Shown: in pieces, positions 28,779 through 35,994 of the stretch
Layout: every line of letters begins with the position of its first letter
Numbering within the stretch: the first letter of the stretch is position 1
Assembly (NCBI GenBank): GCA_025355645.1
Contig: JANXZG010000135.1
Span: forward strand, 1 to 64,000
Origin: Gammaproteobacteria bacterium
GTDB lineage: Bacteria; Pseudomonadota; Gammaproteobacteria; Steroidobacterales; Steroidobacteraceae
Reading direction: 5' to 3'
Length of the DNA: 64,000 bases
Program-made: the position numbers and the translations under genes
The notes under the pieces: model-generated
The model's database searches: none
Told to the model about the DNA's origin: nothing
Seen by the model: only the letters and a program-made list of their open reading frames with translations

Positions 28779-29536
28779 CTCGGAGGGGCAGACTGCAGCG
28801 ACCTTGCCTGCTGGGAATCAGGGAATTCTTTTTGCAGGCGGCGCACGTAATCGGCGGCAACGGCCTCATCGCCGAGCTTGCGCTGTGCCTTGACCCCCAG
28901 CCACAGGATGTCGGGGTTCGCGGGATTCGTGCCGAGATAGCGCTGCACGATCAACGCGGCCTGGTCCGGATCGCCGCGCTCGAACATCAGGTCCGCGAGC
29001 TGCAGCATGGCTTCAGGCATCGTCGCGCGAAGCGCCAGCGCCTGGCGGAAATAACCCTCGGCCGCGAGGTCATTGGTGCCGCGCATGCACACGCCGGCAT
29101 TCATATAGGCAACTTCAGGAGTCTGGTAGGCCGGGTTCTTCGCAACCTTCACGAACAGCGCCTCGCCCTCGCCGATACGATGGCGCCGGCACAGGTAACC
29201 CGCATAGGTATTCAGGATATTCGGGTCATTCTTGCCAATTTTTGCAGCCGATTCGTAAGCGCGATCCGCCTTGGCCGTGGACTCGAGGCGCTCGTAGACG
29301 ATCCCAGCTGTCATCTGCACGTTGGCATTGTGCGGGTCCTCGTCGAGCGCACGCTCAGCGAATTCCTGCGCGATCGCCAGCTTGTCGAGCTTCATGTACT
29401 CGATGGCCAGCTGGTCGTTGACGGAGGCCGCGTCCTGCGGCGACTTGCCCGGCGCCAGTTTCGTCGAGGCCTGCGCGCCGAGGGCAAAATCCAAGCACAC
29501 CAGGACCAATACGCCGGTGACCAGTGATATTTTCAT
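28775..29536 (-). CDS. pilW: type IV pilus biogenesis/stability protein PilW (PilF)
   Basis: TPR protein of 253 residues that acts as pilotin for the PilQ secretin in type IV pilus systems. A signal peptide precedes about six TPR units (YMKLDKLAIAQEFAERALDE, VQMTAGIVYERLESTAKADR, VAYMNAGVCMRGTNDLAAEG). No clear lipobox cysteine follows the signal (LGAQASTKLA), unlike classical PilF lipoproteins. It lies between rlmN and rodZ, the usual location, with four-base overlaps at both ends. No other pilus gene is in the window. Confidence 0.9.
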   Translation of the reverse strand: MKISLVTGVLVLVCLDFALGAQASTKLAPGKSPQDAASVNDQLAIEYMKLDKLAIAQEFAERALDEDPHNANVQMTAGIVYERLESTAKADRAYESAAKIGKNDPNILNTYAGYLCRRHRIGEGEALFVKVAKNPAYQTPEVAYMNAGVCMRGTNDLAAEGYFRQALALRATMPEAMLQLADLMFERGDPDQAALIVQRYLGTNPANPDILWLGVKAQRKLGDEAVAADYVRRLQKEFPDSQQARSLQSAPPR

Positions 29537-30645
29537 CGAACCTCCGCCACGGCTCTGGGTTCGGCCGTCAACCTGCTGCCCATTCGTGAGATTGTACGAT
29601 CTTTCACCTGACCGGCCAGCTGTCCGCAGGCAGCATCGATATCATCGCCGCGCGTCTTGCGTATGGTCGCAATGACCCCATGCTCATTCAGAATGTCGCG
29701 GAAACGCACAATCACCGCGGCGCCTGAACGACGGTATCGCGTGCCGGGGAACGCATTGAATGGAATCAGGTTGAGCTTGGCGGGGTGCCCGCGCAGCAGC
29801 CGCGCAAGCTCGCGCGCGTGCTCCGGCGCGTCATTGATGCCATCGAGCATGACGTATTCAAACGTGACGCTGCGGCCATTCTGCCGCTCAATGTAGTGCC
29901 AGCAGGCCGCGAGGAGCTCTGCGATCGGATGGCGGCGGTTGATCGGCACGAGCTGGTCGCGCAGTGCATCGTTGGGCGCATGCAGCGATACCGCGAGTGC
30001 CACGTTGCACTCCTCGGCGAGCTTGTAGATCTGCGGGACAAGCCCCGAGGTACTCAAGGTCACGCGCCGGCGCGATAAGTCATACCCCAGGTCGTCCATG
30101 AATATGCGCATCGCCGGCACGACGTTGCGGTAGTTGGCGAGCGGCTCGCCCATGCCCATGAAGACAATATTGGTGATGCGGTGGCTACCGCTTGGCGCCG
30201 CCGCCAGTTCGCGGTTCGCGAGCCATACCTGGCCGACGATTTCCGCGACGCTCAAGTTACGGTTGAAGCCCTGCTGCGCAGTTGCGCAGAATGAGCAATC
30301 CATCGCGCAACCGACCTGGCTCGAGATGCACAGTGTGCCGCGGGCGGGCTCAGGGATGTACACGGTCTCGATTCCCTGCACCTGGTCCATGCGCAGCATC
30401 CACTTGCGCGTGCCATCGTTCGAGAGCTGCTCGGTCACGATCTCGGGAACAGAAATCCGCGCGACCGTTTCCAGCTGGGCACGAAAGTCCTTCGCCAGAT
30501 CGCTCATCGTCGCGAAATCTGCCGCGCCGCGCCGGTAAATCCATTTCATCAGTTGGCGGGCACGGAAAAACTTCGCGCCGAGGCGATCGGCAACGAATCC
30601 CTCGAGTTCTGCACGGGGCAAGCCGAGAAGATTCACGAGTTCCAA
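29533..30645 (-). CDS. rlmN: dual-specificity 23S rRNA/tRNA m2A methyltransferase RlmN
   Basis: Radical-SAM enzyme methylating A2503 of 23S rRNA and A37 of some tRNAs. The chosen TTG start (LELVNLLGLPRAELE) has AGGA ten bases upstream and gives 370 residues, the family norm. The longer frame to 30882 would overlap ndk. The radical-SAM cysteines are in CAMDCSFCATA (CxxxCxxC), and GMGEPLANY and SGLVPQIYKL are family motifs. The C-terminal catalytic cysteine lies in the region TRGDDIDAACGQLAGQ. It precedes pilW with a four-base overlap and follows ndk by 22 bases. Confidence 0.96.
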   Translation of the reverse strand: MELVNLLGLPRAELEGFVADRLGAKFFRARQLMKWIYRRGAADFATMSDLAKDFRAQLETVARISVPEIVTEQLSNDGTRKWMLRMDQVQGIETVYIPEPARGTLCISSQVGCAMDCSFCATAQQGFNRNLSVAEIVGQVWLANRELAAAPSGSHRITNIVFMGMGEPLANYRNVVPAMRIFMDDLGYDLSRRRVTLSTSGLVPQIYKLAEECNVALAVSLHAPNDALRDQLVPINRRHPIAELLAACWHYIERQNGRSVTFEYVMLDGINDAPEHARELARLLRGHPAKLNLIPFNAFPGTRYRRSGAAVIVRFRDILNEHGVIATIRKTRGDDIDAACGQLAGQVKDRTISRMGSRLTAEPRAVAEVR

Positions 30646-30667
30646 TTTACACGGGTCCTTGGGTACG

Positions 30668-31099
30668 CTACCGCGTACGCGGGCAAATCTCGGTTTCGCG
30701 AAAGAAAAAAGCGATCTCCCGTGCCGCGGTGTCAGCAGCGTCTGAGCCGTGCACGACGTTCTCATCGATGCTCGTGGCAAGATCGGCGCGTATAGTGCCG
30801 AGCGTCGCTTTTTTAGGATCTGTTGCGCCCATGACGTCCCGATTCTTGGCAATGGCGCCCTCGCCCTCGAGCACTTGCACAATGACGGGGCCCGAGGTCA
30901 TGAATTTTACCAGGTCTTTGTAGAACGGCCGCTCGCGATGCACCCCGTAGAACGCCTCGGCGTCGGCCTGCGACAGCTGCAGCATGCGCGCGGCGATGAT
31001 TCGCAAGCCGGCCTGCTCGAACCGACGATAGACGTCACCGATAATATTGCGAGCAACACCGTCAGGTTTGACGATGGACAAGGTGCGTTCGACTGGCAT
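30668..31099 (-). CDS. ndk: nucleoside diphosphate kinase
   Basis: Balances NTP pools by transferring the gamma phosphate of ATP to NDPs through a phosphohistidine. The 143 residues begin [18 protein letters not shown]. The catalytic His lies in [14 protein letters not shown], and [13 protein letters not shown] is conserved. The ribosome binding site is GAGG, five bases before ATG. It is the first gene of the ndk-rlmN-pilW-rodZ-hisS-yfgM-bamB-der run. Confidence 0.98.
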   Translation of the reverse strand: MPVERTLSIVKPDGVARNIIGDVYRRFEQAGLRIIAARMLQLSQADAEAFYGVHRERPFYKDLVKFMTSGPVIVQVLEGEGAIAKNRDVMGATDPKKATLGTIRADLATSIDENVVHGSDAADTAAREIAFFFRETEICPRTR

Positions 31100-31155
31100 A
31101 CAGACCTCGGGAAATGGGCGCGGCCGCCCAGAGCGGCGGGCGACAAAGATTCGGA

Positions 31156-31184
31156 ATGGTAACTGACGAGAGGCAATCTGGCAA
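31156..31184 (-). promoter_or_regulatory. predicted sigma-70 promoter of ndk operon
   Basis: On the minus strand TTGCCA (31184-31179), a 17-base spacer and TACCAT (31161-31156) match 5/6 and 4/6 of the -35/-10 consensus. A 5' leader of about 50 bases would follow. It lies in the 184-base gap between ndk and the PhyH gene. Activity is inferred. Confidence 0.4.
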
Positions 31185-31283
31185 TCAAAATAGGCGTCGA
31201 AGTGCCTGTATTACATGGAAAAATGGCCGAAGTTCAAGGGATGCGGCACGCCAACCGATGCCACCTTCGCGCTGCCCCGCGCT

Positions 31284-32129
31284 TCACGGACTGCCGTGCA
31301 GGTAGATCAAGGGGTTTCGCGCCGTCTCGATGCGCGCGCCAACGAGCGCGCCGGGGCACCAGGCGGCCCAGTCCTTGCGTTGGTTATCGTTGATTGGCAT
31401 TTTCAGGCGCATGTCCGAATCCATGTAGATGATGGTCATAACGGAGCGCGGCTCGGTCGAAGCGTTGATCTCGGCGCGATGAAAAGTCCAGCCCAGGTGA
31501 AAACTGACCTCGCCGAGATCAAAGGGTTCTTCGCATAACAAGAAGCCGCGCTCTTCCATGTGGCGGGTGATCTGTCGCTCGCTCTCCTCGGATATTCCAA
31601 GGTTGCGGCCGAATTCCTCCGATTGGCTGCGGGCATAGAAAGCCAGCGCGCCCTTGTCGCGCGGCACCGCTTGCAGCGGTATCCAGGCGGTGGCGACGCG
31701 ATCACTTGCGAGCGGCCAGTAGTACTGATCGGCATGCGCCGGCGTGATGCCACCGCCCGGCTCCTTGTAAAGTGACTGGTCGTGGTACAGGCGCACGCCG
31801 TTGACACCCAGCAGTTCCGCGGCAATGCGCCCCAGGCGCTTGCCAAGCACGAACTCGTGCACCAGGGCACTGGTCTCCCACAAGTTCATGACCTGCAGGA
31901 AGGCCTTGTCATAGGCGCTGCGCTCGGCGAGCGGCGCAAGCGGCGGCGCCTGCGCAATGGTCAGGCGCGTAATCTCATCGCCGTAGTGGCGCAGAGTCGC
32001 TGGCGAAAAGACGTCGCGCAGCTTGATGAATCCCTGCTCGTTGAATCGCGCTGGCGCGTCGGGCGCTAGCCCATAGGGCGAGTCGATATCAACGTCGCCG
32101 GCGCGCACTCGATCGTTCATGGGCGTCAT
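31284..32129 (-). CDS. phytanoyl-CoA dioxygenase (PhyH) family protein
   Basis: Fe(II)/2-oxoglutarate-dependent oxygenase of 281 residues from ATG 32129. The jelly-roll core carries the metal triad: His and Asp in TPAHADQYYW and the distal His in GWTFHRAEINAS. A candidate 2-oxoglutarate-binding Arg is in EPRSVMTIIYMDSD. The substrate cannot be read from sequence; relatives act on fatty acyl-CoA, ectoine or natural products. A -10-like TACTAT lies six bases before the ATG, and no Shine-Dalgarno sequence is visible. The gene stands alone, and neither neighbour suggests a pathway. Confidence 0.9.
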   Translation of the reverse strand: MTPMNDRVRAGDVDIDSPYGLAPDAPARFNEQGFIKLRDVFSPATLRHYGDEITRLTIAQAPPLAPLAERSAYDKAFLQVMNLWETSALVHEFVLGKRLGRIAAELLGVNGVRLYHDQSLYKEPGGGITPAHADQYYWPLASDRVATAWIPLQAVPRDKGALAFYARSQSEEFGRNLGISEESERQITRHMEERGFLLCEEPFDLGEVSFHLGWTFHRAEINASTEPRSVMTIIYMDSDMRLKMPINDNQRKDWAAWCPGALVGARIETARNPLIYLHGSP

Positions 32130-32132
32130 CAA

Positions 32133-32485
32133 GGAATAGTAACCTTCAGTTACAAACTGGATCCGAAATTAATCGCGGTGCCGCGGCGCTCTCGGGCCCC
32201 TGGCGTTAATGGAACGACAACGGCAACTTTCGAAAAATAAGTGCAAGCCGCGCCAAGGACAGCAAGACGCTTTTTGATTTTGAGGAGAGATTGCCGTTTC
32301 CAGACCAATGAACAAACTTGAGCTGCAAGCCCGCTCAGGGACAACCTGGGCTTTCGCGAACCTGCCTTTTGGAGCTGCCACAAGTTTGCTCGAGGCTCAT
32401 GAGCGCGATTTGCGGCTGTGAAGTAGTTACTGATGCCTTGTTTTAAAGGCGTTCAAATGCGGAAATTACGAAAAAAAGATAGTTT
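32133..32485. other. 353-base intergenic region, no confident gene
   Basis: Lower in GC than the surroundings. Two overlapping minus-strand frames of about 70-77 codons exist but lack ribosome binding sites and recognisable motifs. GTAAC-N5-GTTAC (32139-32153) overlaps the -10 of the PhyH gene. Around 32320-32360 are short complementary segments such as CAGG-GACAA-CCTG that could fold. A small RNA is possible but unproven. Confidence 0.45.
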
Positions 32486-32809
32486 TCAGATATTAAAGCT
32501 CTCGCCACAACCGCATTCGCCCTTGGCCTTCGGATTCTGGAACCGGAATGCTTCGTTCAAGCCCTCTTTGACAAAATCCACAATCGTGCCGTCGATCAAG
32601 CTGAGGCTATCCCGATCCACAATAACCTTGACCCCGCTGGCCTCGAATACGGCATCATCCGGCAGGATTTCATCAGCATAATTGACTACGTACGCGAAGC
32701 CTGAACAGCCGGTTTTCTTGATGCCGACCCGCAAACCGAGACCTGCGCCACGCTTCAGCAAATGGGTCCTGACCCGATCGGCAGCGGAATCCGTCAACGA
32801 TATCGCCAT
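32486..32809 (-). CDS. iscA: HesB/IscA-family iron-sulfur assembly protein
   Basis: A-type carrier of 107 residues that binds iron or Fe-S clusters and passes them to target proteins. The three ligand cysteines are present: one in [11 protein letters not shown] (about residue 35) and two in the tail CGCGESF (about 99-103). The ribosome binding site is GGAGG, nine bases before ATG. It is 86 bases downstream of the IscU-like gene, same strand, at the end of the reduced isc cluster. ErpA cannot be fully excluded, but the tail CGCGESFNI and the position favour IscA. Confidence 0.93.
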   Translation of the reverse strand: MAISLTDSAADRVRTHLLKRGAGLGLRVGIKKTGCSGFAYVVNYADEILPDDAVFEASGVKVIVDRDSLSLIDGTIVDFVKEGLNEAFRFQNPKAKGECGCGESFNI

Positions 32810-32895
32810 TTAGTCATGCCCTCCGCAACGCCATCAGCCTGGCCCCGTATACATATCACGCAAATACCGTCTGCGCACGTGAACCAAGTGCAATT

Positions 32896-33288
32896 TCATG
32901 CATTTTCCTGCTTCTTGAGCAGTGCCTGCACCGCGCCGACCCAGGCATCCTCGAGAACAAACAGGCGTCCGAGTTTCTCCACCGGCATGCCGAACAGTTG
33001 TTGCAGTGCCCCCACTGGTTCCGGCAAGCGCAGTTCGGCGCTGCGCCCCGCCGCACGGCCCGCGAGCCAGTCCGCGACGGCGATCGTATGCGGGCAGCCA
33101 AACGCCTGGAAGCGAGCCTCGATGATCAGGGCAGCGGCAAAGCCGCGCCGCTTGGCACGAATATCGAATTGAACCCAGGTGCCGTCCGCTGCGCTGCCTG
33201 CAGCAGCGCGCGCAACGTCCGTGCCCGTCAGGACGCCGGCGGAGCTTGCGTTGGAGAAGTGCTCCCAGGTTAAGCGGCTGTAGCGCAT
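32896..33288 (-). CDS. IscU-like iron-sulfur scaffold protein, two cluster cysteines missing
   Basis: A 130-residue protein that aligns with IscU along its length: N-terminal YSRLTWEHFSNASSAG (like YSEKVIDHYENPRNVG), core ARFQAFGCPHTIAVADWLAG (like ARFKTYGCGSAIASSS) and an LEDA(W/I)xxAV C-terminal helix. Only the middle cysteine (FGC) is kept. The first ligand motif (PACGD) reads AADGT and the third (HCSxLAED) reads RLFVLED. Canonical cluster building would need these. It overlaps the end of iscS by 19 bases, so it is made with the desulfurase. It may be a sulfur acceptor, a different scaffold type or a degenerate protein. Confidence 0.8.
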   Translation of the reverse strand: MRYSRLTWEHFSNASSAGVLTGTDVARAAAGSAADGTWVQFDIRAKRRGFAAALIIEARFQAFGCPHTIAVADWLAGRAAGRSAELRLPEPVGALQQLFGMPVEKLGRLFVLEDAWVGAVQALLKKQENA

Positions 33289-34451
33289 TGCCCTGAAATC
33301 TTGCGTAGACGCTTGACGGCGTTGCCGACTGCGGTAATGGCCTGGTCGATGTCCGCTTCGTGCGTGAAGCGCCCCAGGCCAAAGCGCAGGCTGCTCTCGG
33401 CGAGGCGGTCCGAGCGGCCAAGCGCGCGAAGTACGTACGAGGGCTCGTTGCTCGACGAGGTGCAGGCCGAGCCGCTGGACACGGCGATCAGCTCGCTGAC
33501 CGAGGCAAGCAGCGCCTCGCCCTCCACATCCTCGAAGGAGACGTTCAGCAGCTGTGGCACCGTGCCTTGCTCCGTGCCGTTACGCAGTACGCCGCCAAGG
33601 GCTGCAAGCCCGTCCCAGAGCCGGCGGCGCAGCGCGCCAATGCGCTGCGCCTCCTTAGGAAGTTCCTGCGACGCCAATGTGAAGGCCGTGGCCATGCCTG
33701 CCAGTTGATGTGGGGCCAGAGTGCCAGAGCGCAAGCCGCGCTCCTGTCCACCACCGAACTGGCGCGCCTCGAGCCGCACGCCGCGTCGTTGTGACACCAG
33801 CAAGGCGCCAACCCCCTTGGGTCCATATGCCTTGTGGGCAGAGAGGGACATCAGGTCTGCGCCGGAGGCGCCAAAATCGACCGGCACCTTGCCGATGCTC
33901 TGCGCAGCATCGACATGCAGACGCGCGCCATCATGCTGCGCGCAGACCGCGGCGATCGCACGGGTGTCCTGGATCACGCCGATTTCATTATTGACCTGCA
34001 TCAAGGAGACCAGAATCGTGTCGTCCTCGAGCGCCGCCTCGACCTGGTCGGCCGCGACGATGCCATCCGGCCCCGGGATGAGCCACGTCACGCGCCAGCC
34101 GCGCCGCTCGAGCTCCCAGCATGGGTCGATCACCGCCTTGTGTTCCGTGCGCGCGGTGATGATGTGCCGGCCCTGATTGGCGTAATAAGCGGTGACGCCG
34201 AAGATGGCGAGGTTATTTGCCTCGGTCGCGCCGGAGGTCCACACCACATCGGCGGTTGTCGCGCCGACTGACGCGGCAACACGCTCTCGTGCAGCATCAA
34301 CAAGCTCGCTCGCACGATCGCCGTATTCGTGTGTGCTGGACGCAGGATTTCCATATTCGTCGGCGGATCTTAAAATTCGCGTCATAACCGCCGCGACGCG
34401 CGGGTCGGTCGGCGTAGTTGCGGCGCTATCCAGGTACACCGGCATTGTCAT
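33270..34451 (-). CDS. iscS: cysteine desulfurase
   Basis: PLP enzyme that removes sulfur from cysteine for Fe-S cluster and thio-tRNA synthesis. It has 393 residues. PLP-binding features are SGATEANNLAIFGV, HVDAAQSIGKVPVD and the Schiff-base Lys in SLSAHKAYGPKG. The mobile-loop catalytic Cys is in AVSSGSACTSSSNEPSYVL, group I (IscS/NifS) type. The gene starts within the end of trmJ and overlaps the IscU-like gene. iscR, hscA, hscB, fdx and iscX are not in this cluster. Confidence 0.96.
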   Translation of the reverse strand: MTMPVYLDSAATTPTDPRVAAVMTRILRSADEYGNPASSTHEYGDRASELVDAARERVAASVGATTADVVWTSGATEANNLAIFGVTAYYANQGRHIITARTEHKAVIDPCWELERRGWRVTWLIPGPDGIVAADQVEAALEDDTILVSLMQVNNEIGVIQDTRAIAAVCAQHDGARLHVDAAQSIGKVPVDFGASGADLMSLSAHKAYGPKGVGALLVSQRRGVRLEARQFGGGQERGLRSGTLAPHQLAGMATAFTLASQELPKEAQRIGALRRRLWDGLAALGGVLRNGTEQGTVPQLLNVSFEDVEGEALLASVSELIAVSSGSACTSSSNEPSYVLRALGRSDRLAESSLRFGLGRFTHEADIDQAITAVGNAVKRLRKISGQCATAA

Positions 34452-35155
34452 GGGCGCGACTCCTGGATCGCGCTCAGGATGCCGCGCAGGATATTGAGCT
34501 CGTTCTGATCGAGCTGCGTCCGGTTGAACAGGCGCCGCAATCGCTCCATAAGGTGCCCGGTCCGGTCTTCAAAGCGCACATCGCTCAAAACTTCCGCTAG
34601 ATGCCCGTAAAAATACTCGAGCTCCGCGCCGCTCGCAAGCGGCGCATCCAGTTGGACGATGGAATGCGGCGCCTCGCGTGCGACGAAGATCTCGTAAGCC
34701 AGCAATTGCACGGCCATCGCAAGGTTCAGCGAACAGTAGTCGGGATTGGCCGGAATCCGTACCAGTATATTGCAGTACTGCAAATCCTCGTTCGCGAGCC
34801 CGTAGCGCTCCGAGCCAAACAGCAACGCCGCGCGCATCGTGGGTGCAAGCGCGACGATGCGCCCCGCCACGTCGCGTGGCGTTGCAAATTCCCAGTGGTT
34901 GGAGCGCGGGCGCGAGGTCGTGGCCGCGACCAGGCTGCAATCGGCGATCGCCTCGGGCACGGCGTTCACGATGCGCGCGGCGGCGAGCACATCCTCGGCT
35001 GCGGCGGCGAGTGCGCTGGCCTGCTCATGCGGAAAAGAACGGGGCCGCACCAGCACGAGATCCGAGAGGCCCATGTTTTTCATCGCCCGCGCGACCGATC
35101 CGATATTGCCCGGATGGCTGGGATCGATGAGGACGATGCGAACCTGGGCGCTCAT
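34448..35155 (-). CDS. trmJ: tRNA (cytidine/uridine-2'-O-)-methyltransferase TrmJ
   Basis: SPOUT-fold enzyme that methylates the ribose of position 32 in tRNA. It has 235 residues. Family motifs are VLIDPSHPGNIGSVARAMKN (motif 1), LLFGSERYGLANEDLQYCN (motif 2) and DYCSLNLAMAVQLLAYEI (motif 3), the SAM-binding knot. Adjacent to isc genes as in E. coli, but directly followed by iscS rather than iscR. Divergent from suhB with only 24 bases between start codons; TAGAAT lies eight bases before the ATG and no ribosome binding site is seen. Confidence 0.95.
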   Translation of the reverse strand: MSAQVRIVLIDPSHPGNIGSVARAMKNMGLSDLVLVRPRSFPHEQASALAAAAEDVLAAARIVNAVPEAIADCSLVAATTSRPRSNHWEFATPRDVAGRIVALAPTMRAALLFGSERYGLANEDLQYCNILVRIPANPDYCSLNLAMAVQLLAYEIFVAREAPHSIVQLDAPLASGAELEYFYGHLAEVLSDVRFEDRTGHLMERLRRLFNRTQLDQNELNILRGILSAIQESRP

Positions 35156-35179
35156 GCTCTGTTATTCTAGCGCCCTCAT
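35156..35179. promoter_or_regulatory. shared bidirectional -10 element between trmJ and suhB
   Basis: The 24-base gap contains TATTCTA (35163-35169). On the plus strand it reads TATTCT, 11 bases before the suhB ATG; on the minus strand it reads TAGAAT, eight bases before the trmJ ATG. A single symmetric -10 could open DNA for both genes. No good -35 is seen on either side. Confidence 0.4.
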
Positions 35180-35977
35180 ATGCAACCCCTGCTCAATATT
35201 GCTATAAAAGCCGCGCGCCGCGCCGGCGACCTGATCGTGCGCAGCATGTCGCGCCTCGATTCGATCAAGATCGACAGCAAGGGCCGCAATGATTTCGTCA
35301 CCGATGTCGACCGCAAGGCCGAGGCGGAAATCATCGAGACAGTGCGCCGCAGCCACCCGGATCATGCCTTCCTCGGCGAGGAGTCCGGCCACAGCGGCAG
35401 CGGGGATACCGTATGGATCATCGATCCGCTCGACGGCACGACCAATTTCCTGCACGGCTTTCCGCAATTCTCGGTGTCGATCGGGATCGAGCAGAAAAAG
35501 CGACTGCAGCACGCGGTCGTGTACGACCCCCTGCGCCAGGAGATGTTCACCGCGTCCCGCGGGGATGGGGCGCAGCTCGAAGGCAAGAAAATCCGCGTCA
35601 GCACTCAGCGCACCGTGGAAGGCTCCCTGCTCGGCACCGGGCTGCCCTTTCGCATGCATGAGGAACATATCGATGAGTACCTGGCGATGCTGAAAGTCCT
35701 GATGTCGAGCGCGGCGGGGATACGTCGGCCGGGATCCGCCGCGCTCGATCTCGCCTACGTTGCCGCCGGGCGCTTGGATGGGTTCTGGGAATTTGGCCTG
35801 TCGCCATGGGATACGGCGGCGGGCACGCTGTTGATCCAGGAAGCGGGTGGGCGCGTCGGCACACCAGCGGGCGATGAATACGCGCTTGGCAAGAACATCG
35901 TTGCCGGCAACCCGAAAGTCTACGAAGGGCTGCTCGCAACGATCGGGCCGCTGACCCCAGCGGCGCTTCGCAACTAG
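35180..35977 (+). CDS. suhB: inositol-1-monophosphatase / SuhB
   Basis: Mg-dependent phosphatase of 265 residues; in E. coli SuhB also joins rRNA antitermination complexes. Metal ligands are in FLGEESG (Glu), DPLDGTTNF (Asp-Leu-Asp-Gly) and SPWDTAAGTLLIQEAGG (Asp). RPGSAALDLAYVAAGRLDGFWE is a strong family segment. Its location next to trmJ and isc genes matches E. coli. The upstream region is shared with trmJ. Confidence 0.95.
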   Translation: MQPLLNIAIKAARRAGDLIVRSMSRLDSIKIDSKGRNDFVTDVDRKAEAEIIETVRRSHPDHAFLGEESGHSGSGDTVWIIDPLDGTTNFLHGFPQFSVSIGIEQKKRLQHAVVYDPLRQEMFTASRGDGAQLEGKKIRVSTQRTVEGSLLGTGLPFRMHEEHIDEYLAMLKVLMSSAAGIRRPGSAALDLAYVAAGRLDGFWEFGLSPWDTAAGTLLIQEAGGRVGTPAGDEYALGKNIVAGNPKVYEGLLATIGPLTPAALRN

Positions 35978-35994
35978 CGCAAAAGCCTGCCTCG

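Noticed and set aside
32150..32383. Minus-strand frames of 70-77 codons in the gap before iscA
   Set aside because: They overlap each other, lack ribosome binding sites and show no recognisable domain or biased codon use.
32486..35155. A complete isc operon
   Set aside because: Only iscS, an IscU-like gene and iscA are present; iscR, hscB, hscA, fdx and iscX are absent.
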